A DNA stretch of 23,510 nucleotides from an uncultured Verrucomicrobiales bacterium (GCA_946480965.1 CAMLMI010000027.1:1-23510); one strand, 5' to 3'; positions 15,907-23,005 are shown, counted from the first letter of the stretch. Translations and numbers: made by a program. The notes: generated by a model from the sequence alone, not told the origin.

Positions 15907-16384
15907 TCAGTTCCGACGGTTGGAACCGCAATTCGGACACTCCACCGTCTCCGGGCGCAACGGGGTGGCGCAATAGACGCAGGCGGTGGGTGGATGGACC
16001 GTTGGCTGCTCGGGCGTTGGAGGCGTTGGTTGGTTGCGCTCGAATCCTTGGAACCAAGTTCCCTGGGAGTAGAGTGTTCCGGTGTCGCCTTCGATCCATT
16101 GGCCGAACTGTTCGCCCGTGACCGGAAATTCGCGGCGGGAACCGTCGTTCTGCTCGAAGGTGATGAAGTAGCGCGTGCGGGTGGAGTCGTGCTTTCCCCG
16201 GACCTCGGTGCGCTTCGCCCGGACCGTGGCCTGGGAGGATTCAAGCGGTGCCGCGCGGTTCTGGACGAGCGCCGTCGTCTGGGTGGCCAGTCCGTATAGG
16301 ACTGCGGAACACGATCAGCGCGAACACGCCGAAGAAGACGAGCTTGAAGAACGGCGGTATTCCGAATCCGTGTTCGGGAAACAT
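15907..16384 (-). pseudogene. DUF2500-type membrane protein with C-terminal zinc ribbon, interrupted by a one-base frameshift
   Basis: Translating the minus strand by eye reveals a gene split between two frames. From the ATG at 16384, frame A gives MFPEHGFGIPPFFKLVFFGV then FALIVF, a TM segment, and runs out of sense after about 16310 (stop at 16241). Frame B takes over at the same point and stays open to the TGA at 15907. It reads LATQTTALVQN, VRAKRTEVRG, TRYFITFEQNDGSRREFPVT, GEQFGQWIEGDTGTLYSQGT and WFQGFERNQ, the characteristic DUF2500 core, then a Pro/Thr linker and CVYCATPLRPETVECPNCGS, a four-Cys zinc ribbon. Frame B has no usable start downstream of its own stop near 16317. One extra base (or two lost) around 16290-16320 explains it. 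The start is 7 nt after the PspC stop. Function of the family is unknown. Confidence 0.8.
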
Positions 16385-16391
16385 GGCGGGA

Positions 16392-16580
16392 TCAGTTTTG
16401 GCGTCGCGGCATCAGAATCCACAGCACGATATACACGATGATCCCGGGGAACGCCGCGCTGAGCACGGAGACGACGACGTAGAGAATGCGGACCAGCGTG
16501 GGCGACCAGCCGAGCCATTCGGCGAGGCCGCCGCAGACTCCGGCGAGCCAGCGGTTGGAGGTGGAACGGTGGAGAGGCAT
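16392..16580 (-). CDS. PspC-domain small membrane protein
   Basis: A 62-aa protein with the full PspC signature: RWLAGVCGGLAEWLGWSPTL then VRILYVVVSVLSAAFPGIIV and YIVLWILMPRR. One soluble amphipathic N-terminal half is followed by a hydrophobic hairpin or TM region. PspC in phage-shock systems is an inner-membrane stress sensor and regulator; stand-alone short PspC proteins such as this are common and their roles are usually unknown. It sits in the middle of a four-gene minus-strand cluster of small envelope proteins. Its gaps to the gene before and the gene after are both 7 nt and carry the same sequence. Confidence 0.93.
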   Translation of the reverse strand: MPLHRSTSNRWLAGVCGGLAEWLGWSPTLVRILYVVVSVLSAAFPGIIVYIVLWILMPRRQN

Positions 16581-16587
16581 GGCGGGA

Positions 16588-16896
16588 TCAGGAACTGCGT
16601 TGGACTTTCTGGAGGAACTGCACGGAGACGCCTTCCGCGGCCAGGGCGACGTCGTTGTAGCCCATTCCCTTCAGCTCGTTCTTCCAGAGGATGCGGCCGT
16701 CGTCGAGCGCCAGGCAAAGCAGATGGCCGCAGGCTCCGGCGAAAACGACGTCGCCGCGCAGCAGCACGGACACGTCCACGTAGGCGGTCTTGCTGAGCAG
16801 GCCGGGCAGCAGCGGCGTGCGCCAAAGTTCCTCGCCGCTCGCGGGATCGATGCGGGAGACAAAACCGTTGCTGCCGATGATGAGCGGGGAGTTCAT
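16588..16896 (-). CDS. Short PQQ-propeller-like repeat protein
   Basis: A 102-aa protein starting MNSPLIIGSNGFVSRIDPAS. It has roughly two beta-propeller blade motifs: GFVSRIDPASGEELWRTPLL and GHLLCLALDDGRILWKNELK, the PQQ/BamB-like 'v-ald-x-x-tG-x-x-lW' repeat. A complete propeller needs six to eight blades, so this short form must multimerise, be a fragment, or be a small family of its own. There is no signal peptide. Its ATG overlaps the stop of the upstream PLDc_N-like gene (ATGA at 16893-16896), which argues for translational coupling and against the longer start at 17022. Confidence 0.78.
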   Translation of the reverse strand: MNSPLIIGSNGFVSRIDPASGEELWRTPLLPGLLSKTAYVDVSVLLRGDVVFAGACGHLLCLALDDGRILWKNELKGMGYNDVALAAEGVSVQFLQKVQRSS

Positions 16897-17126
16897 GTGA
16901 AGCGGCGTTGGCTCCGCCGGCTGGCGAAGAAGTAGATGATCGAACCGAGGCAGCTGACGAGGACGATCACGACGGTTCAGGCGATCTTCTCGCCGTCCGA
17001 GAGATCCTTGCGCCGGAGACACTCGATGAGCATCCAGAGCCAGAAGACGAAGGCGACGGCGCCGACGGCGAGCGCCAGCAACTGCACGACGATCAAGGGG
17101 CCCAATACGCTGAAGGATTCTTGCAT
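16893..17126 (-). pseudogene. PLDc_N-like two-TM protein with an in-frame TGA at an expected Trp codon
   Basis: Read from the ATG at 17126, the minus strand gives 77 sense codons broken only by a TGA at codon 50 (16977-16979). Before the stop: a TM segment VQLLALAVGAVAFVFWLWM, then LIECLRRKDLSDGEKIA. After it, in the same frame: TVVIVLVSCLGSIIYFFASR then RSQRRF and a natural stop. This is the phospholipase-D-nuclease N-terminal (PLDc_N) two-TM pattern, 'WLWMLIDCL-R...W-x-x-V-x-x-x-x-x-x-G-x-x-x-Y', and the residue at codon 50 is normally Trp (TGG). One G-to-A change on the coding strand explains the stop. The end overlaps the next ATG by ATGA. It is either a recent nonsense mutation or a sequence error. 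Confidence 0.78.
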
Positions 17127-17159
17127 GGTTGTTCTTGAGGAAGCGTTGTCCGCTTCACG

Positions 17160-17178
17160 CGGATCACGAAACGATCCG
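17160..17178. promoter_or_regulatory. Dyad upstream of the small envelope gene cluster
   Basis: CGGATC-ACGAAAC-GATCCG (17160-17178, two exact 6-bp arms) lies 34 bp upstream of the ATG at 17126 in the only gap where a promoter for the minus-strand cluster can sit (17127-17248). It could be an operator. No convincing -35/-10 pair was found. Confidence 0.3.
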
Positions 17179-17242
17179 ACGACCTTTTCGACAACTGTAG
17201 ATCCGAGGGCGATTTGTAACGGGGGCGGAAAGGGGCGCGGAC

Positions 17243-17274
17243 AAAGAAAAAGCCGTCCCGGTCGGGACGGCTTT
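17243..17274 (-). terminator. Intrinsic terminator of the polysaccharide operon
   Basis: AAAGCCGTCCC (17249-17259) and GGGACGGCTTT (17264-17274) form a perfect 11-bp stem with a 4-nt loop. On the minus strand the stem is followed by a T-rich tract (TTTTTCTTTG, complement of 17242-17251). It lies 27 nt after the stop of the last glycosyltransferase gene. A textbook rho-independent terminator for the operon read right to left. Confidence 0.93.
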
Positions 17275-17300
17275 GGCGAAGTCGATTGGTAAGAAGCGAG

Positions 17301-18518
17301 TCAGTGCACGAGCGGTTTCAGACGTTCGACAAAGGCACCGTGCACGCGGTCGAACTCGAACTGCTTCACGTAGTCGCGACCGTTCGCGCCCAGTTCGGCC
17401 AACCCACTGGGATCGGCGGCGAGCCGGTCCAGCGTCGCGGCCAAGTCCTTGGGCGAATCGGGCAGCGTGTTGTGGCCGAACTTGCCCTCGGCCAGGGCCA
17501 GGAAGAGCTCGCTGTCCTCGTCGGCCACGGTGACGACCGGCTTGGCGGCGGCGAGGCTGCTGAGGAGCTTGCTCGGGAAGAAGAACCCGCCGGAGCCCTT
17601 CTGCTGGGTGATGAGGCTGACGTCGGCATCGCCGAGCATCTCGGCGTAGTGCTCCTTGGGCTGGAGCGGGAGCAGCGTGACGTTGTTCAGCTTTTCGGCG
17701 CGGGCCCGTTCCTCCAGCTTCAAGCGGTCGGCGCCGTCGCCACAGATCACGATGCGGACCTTGGGGTTCTTCACCAGCGGCGCTGCGTCGAGCAGGATGC
17801 CCAGGCCCTGCTTTACGCCGAGATTGCCGGAGTAGATGGCGAGAAAATCATCTGCGGCAAAGCCGTTGCGCTGACGGAAGCAGCCGGTCCGCTTCGGTGG
17901 TTCTCCCGCGAGATTGACGCCGTTGTAGAAGAGGTAGGTCTTCTCCGCAGGAATGCCCTTGCGGCGGTAGCCGAGCATCATGCCCTGGGTGATGCCGGAG
18001 ACGACGGCGGCCTTCCGATAGGCGAAACCTTCGAGCCAGTAGAGCGCCTTGGTCAGCGCGCCGGGCTTCAACATGCCGAGCCCCACGGCGGCATCGGGCT
18101 GGAGATCCTGAACGTGGAAGACGAACGGCGCGCCCTTGATCCGCGTGAGCAGCCACGCCGCGAAGCCTTGGAAAAGCGGCGGGGAAACGACGACATAGAC
18201 ATCGGCGCGCGGCAGGAAGAGCAGCCGGAGAAAGGAGGTCGTGACGTAGGTGGCTTCGTGCACGATGCGTTTCACCGCGCTGGGCTTGGCCGGGACGTAA
18301 TGCCAGCAACGATGCACCGGCACGCCGTCGATGATGTCCGTGCGGTAGAGGCGACCGACGTCTTCCGGCAGCTTCTTCCAGGCCGGGTAGTAGCAGAAGG
18401 TCGAGACCATGCGGACGTCGTGCCCGTGGTCCTTCAAGTAGCGGCAGAGCGCGACGTTGTAGGGCGCGATGCCGGTCTGCTCCGGCGCGTAGTTGATGCC
18501 CCAGATGGTGACTTTCAT
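17301..18518 (-). CDS. WcaI-like family 4 glycosyltransferase
   Basis: A 405-aa GT4 (GT-B fold) enzyme. The N-terminus MKVTIWGINYAPEQTGIAPY begins the protein and matches the colanic-acid WcaI/WbuB group (I-N-Y-x-P-E-x-x-G). The C-terminal donor-binding half includes FLAIYSGNLGVKQGLGILLD, VRIVICGDGADRLKLEERAR, LLPLQPKEHYAEMLGDADVS and FFFPSKLLSSLAAAKPVVTV. It would transfer a sugar to a lipid-linked intermediate at the cytoplasmic face of the membrane. The start is the ATG that overlaps the preceding acyltransferase stop (ATGA, 18515-18518); the open frame further upstream lies inside that gene. Last gene of the operon; sugar specificity cannot be read from sequence. Confidence 0.92.
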   Translation of the reverse strand: MKVTIWGINYAPEQTGIAPYNVALCRYLKDHGHDVRMVSTFCYYPAWKKLPEDVGRLYRTDIIDGVPVHRCWHYVPAKPSAVKRIVHEATYVTTSFLRLLFLPRADVYVVVSPPLFQGFAAWLLTRIKGAPFVFHVQDLQPDAAVGLGMLKPGALTKALYWLEGFAYRKAAVVSGITQGMMLGYRRKGIPAEKTYLFYNGVNLAGEPPKRTGCFRQRNGFAADDFLAIYSGNLGVKQGLGILLDAAPLVKNPKVRIVICGDGADRLKLEERARAEKLNNVTLLPLQPKEHYAEMLGDADVSLITQQKGSGGFFFPSKLLSSLAAAKPVVTVADEDSELFLALAEGKFGHNTLPDSPKDLAATLDRLAADPSGLAELGANGRDYVKQFEFDRVHGAFVERLKPLVH

Positions 18519-19555
18519 GCCTTGCGGAGGTTCATGATGGGTTTCTCGAACCAGCGGTAGAGCGCGGCGGAGACGGCGAGCGTGGCCGCGACGATGAACG
18601 CCTTGCCCGCCAGCTTGGCCGGAGCCGACTTCAGCCACGGCGCGGCGTTTTCATAGACGATCAGCATGATGAGCGTGTGGCTGAGGTAGATGGAGTAGGA
18701 CCATTCGCTGAGGCGCTGGACCCAGACGGCGATCCATTCGGGCGGACGCAGCAGCGTGGTGCAGCGCGGCAGGAGCAACATGCAGCCCAGCGGCGCGAGC
18801 GCGAGGAAGAGCCACGCGGGGAGATGGACGGGACCGCTCGCCTTGGCCTTCGCGCCCCAGAAGACGCACGCGACGAAGAGCGCCAGTCCGACAGGCCAAA
18901 CCCGCTTGCACCACTGCCACAAGGCCGGGCGACGTTCCTGGAGAATGGCGAGGGTCACGCCCATCATCATCGAGTCCAACCGGAAGACGACCACCTTGCG
19001 CATCTCCTCGTCCCAATCGCTCCAACTGTGGAAGAACGCGCGGGCCATGATCGGAGCCACGAGGAACAGGCCGGTCGTGGCCTGGAAGGAGGTCCGCCAG
19101 TTCAGGCCGCAGCGATGCAGGACCAGGAAGAAAACCGGGAACGAGAGGTAGAACCATTCCTCCACCGCGAGGCTCCACGAGACCTGGAAGAACGACGGAC
19201 AGGGCCAAGCGAGGTTCTGGAGGAAGAGCGGATATTGCCAGAACGTGCCCGGCAATGAACCCGATTTCACGTAGGCATAGACGGCGTAGAGGACGAGGAA
19301 GAGCGCGTAGTTCGGCACCGTCCGCATCCAGCGGCGGTGCCAGAAGCGCGTGAGCATCGGCACGCTGAAGCCGTCCTGCTTGATGACCTGCCGCAGGAGA
19401 ATTCCGCCGATGAGATAGCCGCTGAGGACGAAGAACAGATCGACGCCGAGCGGGCCGAGGAAGTGCAGGGGATTGGCCAAGTGCGACACCAGCACCAGGG
19501 CGATGGCGACGGCCCGGACAAGATCGAGTCCGAAGTTGCGTTTGTCCGCACTCAT
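18515..19555 (-). CDS. Acyltransferase-3 (OafA/YrhL-type) integral membrane protein
   Basis: A 346-aa membrane O-acyltransferase that adds acetyl or another acyl group to surface sugars. Diagnostic features: RNFGLDLVRAVAIALVLVSH with catalytic-type His25, PLGVDLFFVLSGYLIGGILL, WSLAVEEWFYLSFPVFF, and about ten hydrophobic segments up to the C-terminal SYSIYLSHTLIMLIV and WFEKPIMNLRKA. Full-length for the family without the C-terminal SGNH domain found in some members. It lies between the GT2 gene (13-nt gap) and the GT4 gene (ATGA overlap), which supports a role in modifying the operon's polysaccharide. Confidence 0.95.
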   Translation of the reverse strand: MSADKRNFGLDLVRAVAIALVLVSHLANPLHFLGPLGVDLFFVLSGYLIGGILLRQVIKQDGFSVPMLTRFWHRRWMRTVPNYALFLVLYAVYAYVKSGSLPGTFWQYPLFLQNLAWPCPSFFQVSWSLAVEEWFYLSFPVFFLVLHRCGLNWRTSFQATTGLFLVAPIMARAFFHSWSDWDEEMRKVVVFRLDSMMMGVTLAILQERRPALWQWCKRVWPVGLALFVACVFWGAKAKASGPVHLPAWLFLALAPLGCMLLLPRCTTLLRPPEWIAVWVQRLSEWSYSIYLSHTLIMLIVYENAAPWLKSAPAKLAGKAFIVAATLAVSAALYRWFEKPIMNLRKA

Positions 19556-19557
19556 CG

Positions 19558-19573
19558 CGAAGCCTGTCCTACT
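19558..19573 (-). repeat. Half copy of the AAGTAGGACAGGCT repeat spanning the GT2 stop codon
   Basis: The coding strand reads AAGTAGGACAGGCTTCGCG between the GT2 gene and the acyltransferase-3 ATG. The first 14 bases match the arm of the inverted repeat at 21041-21151 with at most one difference. The GT2 stop TAG is part of it, and the rest fills the 13-nt gap before the next gene. Confidence 0.5.
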
Positions 19574-20435
19574 TTGTCTTCAAGGCCTGCTCGGCGGCCT
19601 GCTTCTTCAGCTCGTGCGTCTTGGCCACGCAGAGAAATTCATACATCGCGTGCAGCCGCGCGAAGTAGAAGCCGGCGCTGCCATCGAGGAAGCCCTTCTG
19701 GAAGACATAGACGAAGAGAAAGCGTTGCAGCGGACGGAAGGGCAGCTTCTGCGACAGGTGCTTCAGCTTGCGGCGCAGGCCGACTTCCTTGCTCTGGAGC
19801 TGGCCGCTGCTGCCCTTGAGATGTTTGTCGAGGGCGACGCGCGCTTCCCAGTTCGAGTAGCGGTTGTGCTTCTCCACGAAGACGTCCACCGAAGGGAACG
19901 CGTAGTGGTCCATCTCGCATTTCAGGCGGCCGGTCTCGCCCTGCACGATGACGTGCTCATGCACCTCGTTGTCGCCGCTGGCGGTGTCCACGTCGGTCAG
20001 CTTCTCGTAGCGGCCGAGGCGGTGGCGGAAGAGGCGGAGGTTCCAGTTCGGGTAGTAGCTGTGCTTGAGCCACTGGCCCATGAACATGAAGCGGCGGTTG
20101 ATCCACCAGCCGTTCGGGCCGCCCGGCGTGGTGACAATGCGGCGGAACTCCTCCGCGCTCTCCGGCGGCATGACTTCGTCGGCGTCGAGGATGAAGACCC
20201 ACTCGTGCTTGAAGGGGAGGTTCTCCAAGGCCCAGTTCTTCTTCTTGGGCCAGGTGCCGTTGAACTGGAACTGGACGACCTTCGCACCGTGTTCCTCGGC
20301 GATCTTCTGGGAGCCGTCGGTGCTGTTGGAATCGACGACGAAGATCTCGTCGGCCCAAGCCACGGCCTGAAGGCAACGGGGCAGGTTCTTGGCCTCGTTC
20401 TTGATCGGGATGAGGAGGGAAACGGGGACCTTCAT
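19569..20435 (-). CDS. Family 2 glycosyltransferase (WaaE/KdtX-like)
   Basis: A 288-aa GT-A enzyme. MKVPVSLLIPIKNEAKNLPR opens the nucleotide-binding fold, then DEIFVVDSNSTDGSQKIAEE, KKKNWALENLPF and the metal-binding FILDADEVMPP (D84-A-D86). This pattern matches the WaaE/KdtX group that adds a hexose to LPS core or exopolysaccharide. A C-terminal amphipathic region (FPSVDVFVEKHNRYSNWEAR ... FLFVYVFQKGFLDGSAGFYF) suggests membrane association. The start is the ATG at 20435; the longer frame to 20546 runs back into the neighbouring acetyltransferase gene. Its TAG stop lies inside an AAGTAGGACAGGCT sequence shared with a repeat elsewhere in the operon. Confidence 0.93.
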   Translation of the reverse strand: MKVPVSLLIPIKNEAKNLPRCLQAVAWADEIFVVDSNSTDGSQKIAEEHGAKVVQFQFNGTWPKKKNWALENLPFKHEWVFILDADEVMPPESAEEFRRIVTTPGGPNGWWINRRFMFMGQWLKHSYYPNWNLRLFRHRLGRYEKLTDVDTASGDNEVHEHVIVQGETGRLKCEMDHYAFPSVDVFVEKHNRYSNWEARVALDKHLKGSSGQLQSKEVGLRRKLKHLSQKLPFRPLQRFLFVYVFQKGFLDGSAGFYFARLHAMYEFLCVAKTHELKKQAAEQALKTK

Positions 20436-20475
20436 GGAACGCGGAAAGGGGAAGTGGGAACGCGGAGGTTCAAGG

Positions 20476-21036
20476 TCAGGGCCGCCAGTTGCGGGGTTTG
20501 AGCGGCTTGCAGGGATGGCCGGCGCAGACCATCCAGGCCGGGACATCCTTGGTCACGACGGAGCGGGCGCCCACGACCGCGCCTTCACCGACGGTGATGC
20601 CGGGTTGGACAAAACACTCGGCCGCCAGCCACGCATAGGCACCCACGGTGATCGGCTTGGCGAATAGGGGGAAACCGCCGTCCTCGTAGTCGTGACTGCC
20701 GGAGCAGAGATGCGCGCCCTGCGAGACAACCGCGCGCTTGCCCAAGGTGATCTTCGCCTGCGTGTAGAGGATCGCGCCATTGGCGATGCCGACGTCGTCC
20801 GCGCACTCCAGATTCCACGGAGCCCAGATGATCGCGCCGGGATAGATGTGGCAGTTGCGCCCGATCTTCGCGCCGAACGCGCGCAGCAGGAAACAGCGCC
20901 AGCCATGCAGCGGACGAGGGCTCCAGCGGAAGAGCGTGGCTTGGACGAGGCCCCAGCACAGGCGGCCGAGACGGTTGCCGAGCGAGAAGCTGGGACCGGC
21001 ATGGGCGTCGCCGGTGGCGCGGTAGGAGTCGCTCAT
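20476..21036 (-). CDS. WcaF-like putative colanic acid O-acetyltransferase (left-handed beta-helix)
   Basis: A 186-aa LbH acetyltransferase of the WcaF group. RPLHGWRCFLLRAFGAKIGR leads into the hexapeptide coil: CHIYPGAIIWAPWNLECADD, VGIANGAILYTQAKITLGKR, AVVSQGAHLCSGSHDYEDGG, then PITVGAYAWLAAECFVQPGI and GEGAVVGARSVVTKDVPAWM. The segment CSGSHDYEDGGF carries the active-site-type His of the family. It would use acetyl-CoA to acetylate a sugar of the repeat unit in the cytoplasm. It lies 40 nt upstream of the GT2 start and downstream of a REP-like inverted repeat, which fills the gap to the GT4 gene. Confidence 0.93.
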   Translation of the reverse strand: MSDSYRATGDAHAGPSFSLGNRLGRLCWGLVQATLFRWSPRPLHGWRCFLLRAFGAKIGRNCHIYPGAIIWAPWNLECADDVGIANGAILYTQAKITLGKRAVVSQGAHLCSGSHDYEDGGFPLFAKPITVGAYAWLAAECFVQPGITVGEGAVVGARSVVTKDVPAWMVCAGHPCKPLKPRNWRP

Positions 21037-21040
21037 GTCA

Positions 21041-21151
21041 AAGTAGGTCGGGCTTCCAGCCTGACCGGGAAGGCGTGGACGTTTCCTGAGAGGCTTGGTT
21101 GGCGAAAGGCTCCCGCGAGACTTCGGGACAGGCTGGAAGCTTGTCCTACTT
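21041..21151. repeat. Long inverted repeat (REP-like) between GT4 and WcaF-like genes
   Basis: Arms 21041-21065 and 21127-21151 are inverted copies of a 25-bp unit (21 of 25 match). Both contain AAGTAGG and GCTTCCAGCCTG. The 61-bp spacer holds no gene. The right arm runs into the 3' end of the GT4 gene and supplies its TAG stop codon (21146-21148). The unit reads GQASSLS in one frame, a string seen in many spurious verrucomicrobial ORFs. Confidence 0.75.
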
Positions 21152-22336
21152 GGTTGCCGGTTCGCATGGGCTCGGGTTCTTCGCGGAACGGATGGCGTTC
21201 ACCAACGACTCGGCGGCCTTCGCGATGGTGAAGCGTTGCTCGAAGCTGCGACGCGCGGATTGGTTCATCGCCGAGCGGGCGGTGGCGTCCAGCGACTGCC
21301 AGTGGTCCAGCAATTGGCCGACGCCGGCTTCCGTGTCGGGAGCGACGAGGCCGGAGCCGTCGGATTCGATCTCGCGCCAGATGTTGACCTTGTCGCTGAT
21401 CAAGACGGGGCGAGCGCAGGCGAGCGCTTCGACCACGGCGATGCCGAAGTTTTCCTGATGGCTCGGAAGGATGAAGGCGTCGCAGGCGTGGAGCGCGCCC
21501 CACTTCACGTCGCCTTCCAGCATCGGCAGCCAAGTCACGTGCGACGCGAGGCCAAGCTCCGAGGCCAGGCGCTTGAGGCCGTCCAGATATGCGGCGTCGG
21601 CGCAAGGCCCGGCGATGGCGAGATGCGGCGCGGCCTGGCCGGACTTCAAGCGGCTGCTCCATGCTTTGAGCAGTAGATCGACGCCCTTCTTTTCGTGGAT
21701 GCGGCTGAGGAAAAGCAGGAAGGGCTTTCCGGCCAGCGGAGGGAATTTTTCCAGGAAGACGGCTTGGCAACGGTCGCCATCGGCGGGCGGCGTGGCGGAG
21801 CCGTAGTTGACCACGATCTCGCGGCAGGCGTAGGGGCGGAAGGGTTCGCGTGCGAGGCGACGTTCTTCGTCGCAGGTGAAGAGCACGCCAGTGGCGTCGC
21901 GCAGGACGCGGTGCTCAATGAGCTTCCAGTAAAGCGTGTTTCTCAGCGCCTTGATTGGTCGCGCTTTCTGGAACCACGGATCGAGCATCCCGTGGGGATA
22001 GACGAAGTAGGGCGTGGCCGAAGCGTGGAACGCCTGCCAAACCGCATAGCTGGGATGCAGCCAAAGGCCGTGCATGACCACGGCGTCGAAACGTGCGCCG
22101 TTGGCATTCAACCACGGAACCAACTGCGGGGAACGCGCCCAGAAGCGTTGTCCGGGACCGAGCGCGTGGACTTTGGCTTGCGGCACGGAACCGAGCCACG
22201 CGGCGTCGGGCGCATCCACGCAGGCGATCTCGGTCTCGACACCGATCGACGCGAGCACGGGCGTCACGGCCCGGATGCCGGCGATGGGACCGCCGTGGGT
22301 GGGATTGACCGAAGCGATGACGCGGAGAAGGCGCAC
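21146..22336 (-). CDS. Family 4 glycosyltransferase
   Basis: A 396-aa GT-B enzyme starting from GTG at 22336. The N-terminal acceptor domain begins MRLLRVIASVNPTHGGPIAG and has HGLWLHPSYAVWQAF and PYFVYPHGMLDPWF. The C-terminal GT4 donor domain has PFLLFLSRIHEKKGVDLLLK, HLAIAGPC, and the E-x7-E motif in SHQENFGIAVVEALACARPV (E295 and E303). The gene follows the LbH acyltransferase with a 3-nt gap. The GTG start and the absence of a separate ribosome binding site suggest coupled translation. Its last codons and TAG stop come from the REP-like arm. Donor and acceptor are unknown. Confidence 0.93.
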   Translation of the reverse strand: MRLLRVIASVNPTHGGPIAGIRAVTPVLASIGVETEIACVDAPDAAWLGSVPQAKVHALGPGQRFWARSPQLVPWLNANGARFDAVVMHGLWLHPSYAVWQAFHASATPYFVYPHGMLDPWFQKARPIKALRNTLYWKLIEHRVLRDATGVLFTCDEERRLAREPFRPYACREIVVNYGSATPPADGDRCQAVFLEKFPPLAGKPFLLFLSRIHEKKGVDLLLKAWSSRLKSGQAAPHLAIAGPCADAAYLDGLKRLASELGLASHVTWLPMLEGDVKWGALHACDAFILPSHQENFGIAVVEALACARPVLISDKVNIWREIESDGSGLVAPDTEAGVGQLLDHWQSLDATARSAMNQSARRSFEQRFTIAKAAESLVNAIRSAKNPSPCEPATK

Positions 22337-22339
22337 GGG

Positions 22340-23005
22340 TCAGTAAACGAAGCCGTCGGTGCGGGTGAAATACTTCCAGTCGGCGGGCAAGGGCTTGATC
22401 GGTTTGGCGGGCACGCCGGCGTAAAGGTGGAGCGGCTCGGTGTGGGCTTTGTTGAGCAGCGATTTCGCGCCGAGCACAGAGCGGTCTGGAAGACTGCTGC
22501 CACCGAGGAGCACGCAGTTGGTTCCCACGAAGGAATGGGCGCCGATGCGGATGGGTTCGGAGGATTGGCGGCCGTGTTCGAGGTCGATGCTGTGGGTGAG
22601 GATCTGCGTGGCGAAACCGGCCATGGTGGCGAACTCGCCGACGGTCACGGAATGCGTGCAATCGATGAGGTGGCGGTTGGTGATGGCGGCGTGGCGTTCG
22701 ACGATCAGCTCGGGGCGGCGGTCGGGCTGATGGGCGAAGTGCTTCGATGGTCCGGCGGGAAAGCCGGTGATCCAGTTGCCGCGACCGATGGAGGCGCGTT
22801 CGTCGAGCCGCAGCAGAGTGAGCCCTTTGCAGAGGGTCAGGTGCCCGATGCGGCTGCGGGGCCCCATGACGAGATGCTTCGGGAAGACCCACGCCAAGCC
22901 GATGCGCGCGGTGGGGTCGATCTGGAACTTCCAGAACGTGGTCAGGCACCAGCGCTTGAGCGGCCAGGGCAGCAGGACGACGAAGGCGGCGAGGAGGCGT
23001 TTCAT
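22340..23005 (-). CDS. Left-handed beta-helix acyltransferase (LbH family)
   Basis: A 221-aa hexapeptide-repeat protein. An N-terminal hydrophobic or amphipathic stretch RLLAAFVVLLPWPLKRW may anchor it to the membrane. The coil follows with ARIGLAWVFPKHLVMGPRSR, IGHLTLCKGLTLLRLDERAS, IGRGNWITGF, ITNRHLIDCTHSVTVGEFAT, MAGFATQILTHSIDLEHGRQ and then PIRIGAHSFVGTNCVLLGGS with a PAKPIKPLPADW tail. His residues in HSIDLEHG fit the catalytic His of the LbH family. Probably an O-acetyltransferase for a polysaccharide sugar, distinct in sequence from the WcaF-like one in the same operon. Its ATG overlaps the stop of the upstream glycosyltransferase (ATGA, 23002-23005). Confidence 0.88.
   Translation of the reverse strand: MKRLLAAFVVLLPWPLKRWCLTTFWKFQIDPTARIGLAWVFPKHLVMGPRSRIGHLTLCKGLTLLRLDERASIGRGNWITGFPAGPSKHFAHQPDRRPELIVERHAAITNRHLIDCTHSVTVGEFATMAGFATQILTHSIDLEHGRQSSEPIRIGAHSFVGTNCVLLGGSSLPDRSVLGAKSLLNKAHTEPLHLYAGVPAKPIKPLPADWKYFTRTDGFVY

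Noticed and set aside
14672..15976. Plus-strand open frame opposite the cNMP-kinase
   Set aside because: Antisense shadow with repetitive Ala/Glu/Gly/Val composition; the minus strand carries clear kinase motifs.
16290..16320. Programmed ribosomal frameshift in the DUF2500-type gene
   Set aside because: No X-XXY-YYZ slippery sequence or obvious downstream pseudoknot was seen; a simple indel is more economical.
16977..16979. Recoding of TGA as tryptophan
   Set aside because: TGA is used as the natural stop of many intact genes in this window (for example at 1571-1573, 8060-8062 and the PspC and PQQ-like genes), so a genome-wide code change is excluded.
21033..21770. Minus-strand frame ending in VGQASSLS-type sequence
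   Set aside because: It overlaps the GT4 gene in another frame and only reads through the REP-like repeat; such frames are known artefacts of these repeats.
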